Shown here one piece after another: positions 30,315-32,518 of a DNA stretch of 32,518 nucleotides. A program made the position numbers and the translations under genes. Location: positions 1-32,518 of the forward strand of contig JAQBQF010000255.1 of assembly GCA_028287115.1 (NCBI GenBank), read 5' to 3'. The DNA comes from Myxococcales bacterium (lineage in GTDB: Bacteria > Myxococcota_A > Polyangia > Haliangiales > Haliangiaceae). Positions within the stretch are counted from its first letter, which is position 1, and every line of letters begins with the position of its first letter. The notes beneath the pieces are model-generated. The model searched no databases and was not told the DNA's origin. It saw nothing but the letters and a program-made list of their open reading frames with translations.

Positions 30315-30905
30315 GTGAACACTCACGAACACGAGCAGCTAATCCGCCGAGTACTAGCCGCCAACTATCTGGAGCTAAACCTCGCTCGGTTGACGATGGA
30401 CGAGGATCCGCAGTCCGGGAGCGTGGTGCGGCTGACCGTCAATGAAGGCACTCAGCCCGTCGATGTCGAAGGCAAGGGCGTTGGTGTCGTCGACGCACTC
30501 TATGCAGGATTGCTCGCGCGCTACGGGCGCGAGTACCAATCACTCAAGTCGATCCAGCTCGTCGGCTTTCATGTCGCGGCGGATATCCAGACGAAGAAAG
30601 CGATGGCCGGCGTCGACGCAGTCGCCAAGGTCACGCTCGATGTCACGAACTCTGAAGGCCGACACTTCTCGTTCGCGGATGCGTCGCGGTCCGTCACGCT
30701 GTCGACGGCGCGCTGCGTGATCGCGGCGGTTCAGTACTTCGTCAACGCCGAGCGCGCCTTCCTCACGCTCCACAACGCGCGGCGTGATGCGATCGCGCGC
30801 GGCCGCGAGGATCTGGTCGCCCGCTATACAGCGGAGATGGCCGAGGTCGTCGAGGCGACGAGCTACGCCGAAGTGATCGCGAATATCCGCAAAGAGCTCG
30901 GCTAA
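30315..30905 (+). CDS. Stand-alone LeuA-type (alpha-isopropylmalate synthase) regulatory-domain protein
   Basis: A 196-residue cytoplasmic protein. Residues 40-150 match the C-terminal allosteric domain of LeuA: VEGKGVGVVDALYAGLLARYG (51-71), then IQLVGFHVAADIQTKKAMAGVDAVAKVTLDV and SFADASRSVTLSTARCVIAAVQYFVNAERA. In LeuA this domain binds leucine; here no catalytic TIM barrel precedes it. A helical extension of about 50 residues follows (RREDLVARYTAEMAEVVEATSYAEVIANIRKELG style). It could be a leucine sensor, a subunit partner for LeuA, or a bound-metabolite adaptor; which one is unknown. GTG is the only sensible start. TAAAAT 7 nt upstream suggests a leaderless mRNA. The EEP gene starts 9 nt after its stop. 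Confidence 0.82.
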   Translation: MNTHEHEQLIRRVLAANYLELNLARLTMDEDPQSGSVVRLTVNEGTQPVDVEGKGVGVVDALYAGLLARYGREYQSLKSIQLVGFHVAADIQTKKAMAGVDAVAKVTLDVTNSEGRHFSFADASRSVTLSTARCVIAAVQYFVNAERAFLTLHNARRDAIARGREDLVARYTAEMAEVVEATSYAEVIANIRKELG

Positions 30906-30908
30906 GTT
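30903..30908 (+). promoter_or_regulatory. TAnnnT -10-like element for leaderless start at 30915
   Basis: TAAGTT begins on the TAA stop of the preceding gene and ends 6 nt before the ATG of the EEP hydrolase. No Shine-Dalgarno is visible. Confidence 0.4.
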
Positions 30909-30914
30909 AAGCGG

Positions 30915-31745
30915 ATGAAGGCGCGCTGGTTCGCGGCCGCAGCCGCGGTCGCCGTGTTCGCGCTGCGGTCGCATGCTCCGCCGCGCCCGCCAATTCGCTT
31001 CGCGACGTTCAACATCGAAGACTTCCCGAAACACGCTCGGCAGGTGGCGGGCGCGTTCGACGATCTCGAGCGCCTCGACGCGAGCTTCATCGCGGTGCAA
31101 GAGATCGGCGATCCCGAGCTACTTCGGGCGACCGCGCAGCAGCGGCTCGGCCCGAGCTGGGCGTTCGTGCACGAGGTGGCGGCGAATCCGGGTGACGTTC
31201 ACCTGGTCGGCCTGCTGTTCGATACCCGCGAGTGGACGTTTTTGTCGTCGCAGACTCACGACGAGACGCGGCTCGGCACCACGCACAAGCCCGCGCTCGA
31301 GGTGCGGCTGCGCAGCACCGACGACGGCGCGGCCGTTCGGGTGATCATCGTCCATCTCAGATCGGGGACGCCGGGGCGCGGGACGCGGATCCGTCAGCAC
31401 GAGGCGCTGCGCGGGATCGTCCGGCGCGCGGCAGCCGCGGGTGAGCGAGTTGTCGTGCTCGGCGACTTCAATGCGACGGAAGCCGGCGATCGCACGGATC
31501 TCGCGGAGCTCGCGGCCGACACCGGGCTCGTGTGGGCGACCGAGGCGCTCGCGTGCAGCGCGTACTGGTCGCGCGCCGACGGTTGTCCGAGCTCGCGGCT
31601 CGATCACGTCCTGTCGTGGCGTACGCCGTTGTCCGTGGAATCGGCGGGTGAGTGCGCGAGGAGCGGCTGCGAATGGCAAGATCGCTGTCCGATCTACACC
31701 GAGCAGGTTTCGGATCACTGTCCCGTGGTCGTCGCGATCCCCTGA
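30915..31745 (+). CDS. Secreted endonuclease/exonuclease/phosphatase-fold (EEP) hydrolase
   Basis: A 276-residue protein with a signal peptide or anchor (1-19, AAAAAVAVFALRSHA) and a complete EEP domain. Metal and catalytic residues are N33 (FATFNIEDF), E63 (AVQEIG), H147 (IIVHLRSG), D184/N186 (LGDFNA), D230 (SRLDHVL) and D267/H268 (VSDHCPVVV). All six family motifs are present, so it should be active. EEP enzymes cleave phosphodiesters, from DNA and RNA to inositol phosphates and sphingomyelin; the secreted form may be a nuclease or phosphodiesterase for nutrient capture. C-terminal Cys residues (CARSGCEWQDRC) suggest a disulfide. ATG 30915 lies 6 nt past a TAAGTT box. Substrate not determinable. 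Confidence 0.87.
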   Translation: MKARWFAAAAAVAVFALRSHAPPRPPIRFATFNIEDFPKHARQVAGAFDDLERLDASFIAVQEIGDPELLRATAQQRLGPSWAFVHEVAANPGDVHLVGLLFDTREWTFLSSQTHDETRLGTTHKPALEVRLRSTDDGAAVRVIIVHLRSGTPGRGTRIRQHEALRGIVRRAAAAGERVVVLGDFNATEAGDRTDLAELAADTGLVWATEALACSAYWSRADGCPSSRLDHVLSWRTPLSVESAGECARSGCEWQDRCPIYTEQVSDHCPVVVAIP

Positions 31746-31751
31746 TATCGT
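31746..31751 (+). promoter_or_regulatory. TAnnnT -10-like element for leaderless start at 31759
   Basis: TATCGT immediately follows the EEP stop and ends 7 nt before the ATG at 31759. No Shine-Dalgarno is visible. Confidence 0.4.
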
Positions 31752-31758
31752 GATCGGG

Positions 31759-32178
31759 ATGTCGAGGTGGCGGCTCGCAGTGCTCGTGCTTGCTGGGTGT
31801 GGCGGGCACGCCCAACCTGAGGTCGCGCCGGCTGCCAAACCTCCTGCGCCGCCACCGACGGAGGTGCTCGTCGGGCCAACGACACTGTCGCCAGATGTCG
31901 TGCTCGCGAAGATCCGCACCGACTACATGGGCGGCGTGAAGCGGTGCTATTCGGTGCTGCTCAAGAACCACGGCGCCGCGCGCGGCAGCGTGATGATCAC
32001 GTTCACCGTCGATCCGGCGGGCGTCGCGCAACACGGTGAGGCGCACGGGTTCGCCGATCTGGTCGATCACTGCATCACCACGCAGATCGCGTCGTGGAAA
32101 TTTCCGGTGCCGAAAGACCAGACGGGCACACCGACGGAAGCGAGCTTCGCGCTGCCGCTCCACCTCGAGCCCGAGTAG
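31759..32178 (+). CDS. Small lipoprotein with AgmX/PglI-like C-terminal domain
   Basis: A 139-residue lipoprotein: lipobox LAGC (Cys14) in MSRWRLAVLVLAGC, a Pro-rich linker, then an AgmX/PglI-type domain at about 50-130: IRTDYMGGVKRCYSVLLKNHGAARGSVMITFTVDPAGVAQHGEAHGFADLVDHCITTQIASWKFPVP. The order of conserved features (RCY, helix, G-x-V-x-I-x-F-x-V-D-x-x-G-x-V, then Cys before the last helix, and W-x-F-P) is the classic signature; the gene at 27874 has a more diverged copy. These domains occur in envelope and gliding-complex proteins and resemble the TonB C-terminus. ATG 31759 is chosen for the signal peptide; the in-frame upstream region overlaps the EEP gene. Confidence 0.8.
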   Translation: MSRWRLAVLVLAGCGGHAQPEVAPAAKPPAPPPTEVLVGPTTLSPDVVLAKIRTDYMGGVKRCYSVLLKNHGAARGSVMITFTVDPAGVAQHGEAHGFADLVDHCITTQIASWKFPVPKDQTGTPTEASFALPLHLEPE

Positions 32179-32291
32179 CCGCTGCGCGTTCGGGCTCGAT
32201 CGGCTCCCCACGCCTCTGCCGCGTCTGCGCCCTACGTGTTGGACTCCGCTCGCTCTCTGCGCCCTCGCTCTCTGCGCCCTCGGATCCTGAC

Positions 32292-32414
32292 GCGAGAGCA
32301 GGCACACGCTCGCTGGCGTCGCGGCGCTGGGCCCTCGCTCACTGCGCCCGACGATCCTCGCGTGATCGTCGGGCGAGAACACGCACACGCTCGCTGGCGA
32401 CGCGGTGGTGGGCC
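32292..32414. repeat. 42-bp direct repeat flanking a perfect hairpin
   Basis: The copies are 32292-32333 and 32373-32414. Both contain GCACACGCTCGCTGGCG and differ at 5 of 42 positions. The stretch between them includes the 12-bp hairpin at 32345-32375. Confidence 0.8.
32345..32375. terminator. Perfect 12-bp hairpin
   Basis: CGCCCGACGATC, a 7-nt loop, then GATCGTCGGGCG. It lies 167 nt past the stop of the last gene and has no T tract, so terminator function is uncertain; a protein-binding palindrome is the alternative. Confidence 0.4.
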
Positions 32415-32518
32415 CGCTCGCTCGTCCGCGATACGTCCGGATCGAGAGCTCACGGCGGTGCCGTCTACGACCAGGGCTTGCCCTCGAACGATCCGGCCGT
32501 GACAACATATCTCGCTCG

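Larger units (their letters stand above)
32179..32518. other. 340-nt region without a recognisable gene, with repeats
   Basis: It holds short tandem units of the CTCGCTCTCTGCGCC type (about 32248-32278, with a diverged copy at 32333-32347), a 42-bp direct repeat at 32292-32333 and 32373-32414 (5 mismatches, offset 81 bp), and a perfect hairpin between them. Short open frames exist on both strands but none looks like a protein. The start of the next gene may lie beyond the window. Confidence 0.6.

Overview
The window is high-GC DNA from what looks like a free-living member of the Myxococcota, probably near Kofleriaceae/Haliangium. The clues are a secreted protein ending in a MYXO-CTERM-like tail (Cys, hydrophobic helix, four Arg), several lipoproteins with Gly-Ser-Ala low-complexity linkers after the lipidated Cys, AgmX/PglI-like C-terminal domains, an orphan NtrC-type regulator and an FHA-domain regulator. 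No mobile element, CRISPR array or rRNA is visible. Taxonomy is inferred from these gene styles, not from a marker gene.

Layout. 1-1800: 3' end of an RND efflux pump followed by a MarR regulator with a palindromic operator in its promoter. 1895-4851: three minus-strand genes (DUF481 outer-membrane protein; zinc-ribbon/FHA/winged-helix regulator; M23 metallopeptidase lipoprotein), with a 47-bp tandem hairpin repeat between the first two. 5049-10443: a tightly coupled plus-strand operon of two SGNH-fold proteins and a very large MBOAT acyltransferase, which reads as an envelope-glycan O-acetylation machine. 10450-14185: a minus-strand operon of overlapping genes, transcribed in the order coiled-coil Asn-Gln repeat protein, small cNMP-binding-fold protein, and a 978-residue nucleotide-transporter-like/HEAT/cNMP-binding fusion. 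14493-18502: CPA1 Na+/H+ antiporter, LigB/YgiD dioxygenase, OsmC protein and the convergent NtrC-type response regulator. 18701-19647: zinc-ribbon protein, tRNA-Glu and tRNA-Gln, and a small exported protein. 19665-22766: a Gly/Ser/Ala lipoprotein, then a minus-strand operon of two molybdenum-storage-protein-like subunits plus a lipoprotein. 22849-25811: a MYXO-CTERM-like surface protein and a c-type cytochrome lipoprotein. 26098-28461: three exported or anchored proteins of unknown role. 28422-32178: ArgE-like deacetylase, uracil-DNA glycosylase, a stand-alone LeuA-type regulatory domain, a secreted EEP-fold hydrolase and a small AgmX/PglI-like lipoprotein. 32179-32518 is non-coding repeats and a perfect hairpin.

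Two themes run across the genes. First, much of the content is envelope biology (efflux, O-acetylation, peptidoglycan hydrolysis, lipoproteins, surface cytochrome). Second, start sites fall into two nearly exclusive classes. Seven have a clear Shine-Dalgarno sequence. Nine have a TAnnnT hexamer 6-9 nt before the start codon, as expected for leaderless mRNAs. The strongest candidates for undescribed systems are the coiled-coil/cNMP/transporter operon, the double-SGNH plus giant-MBOAT operon, and the molybdenum-storage pair with its lipoprotein partner.
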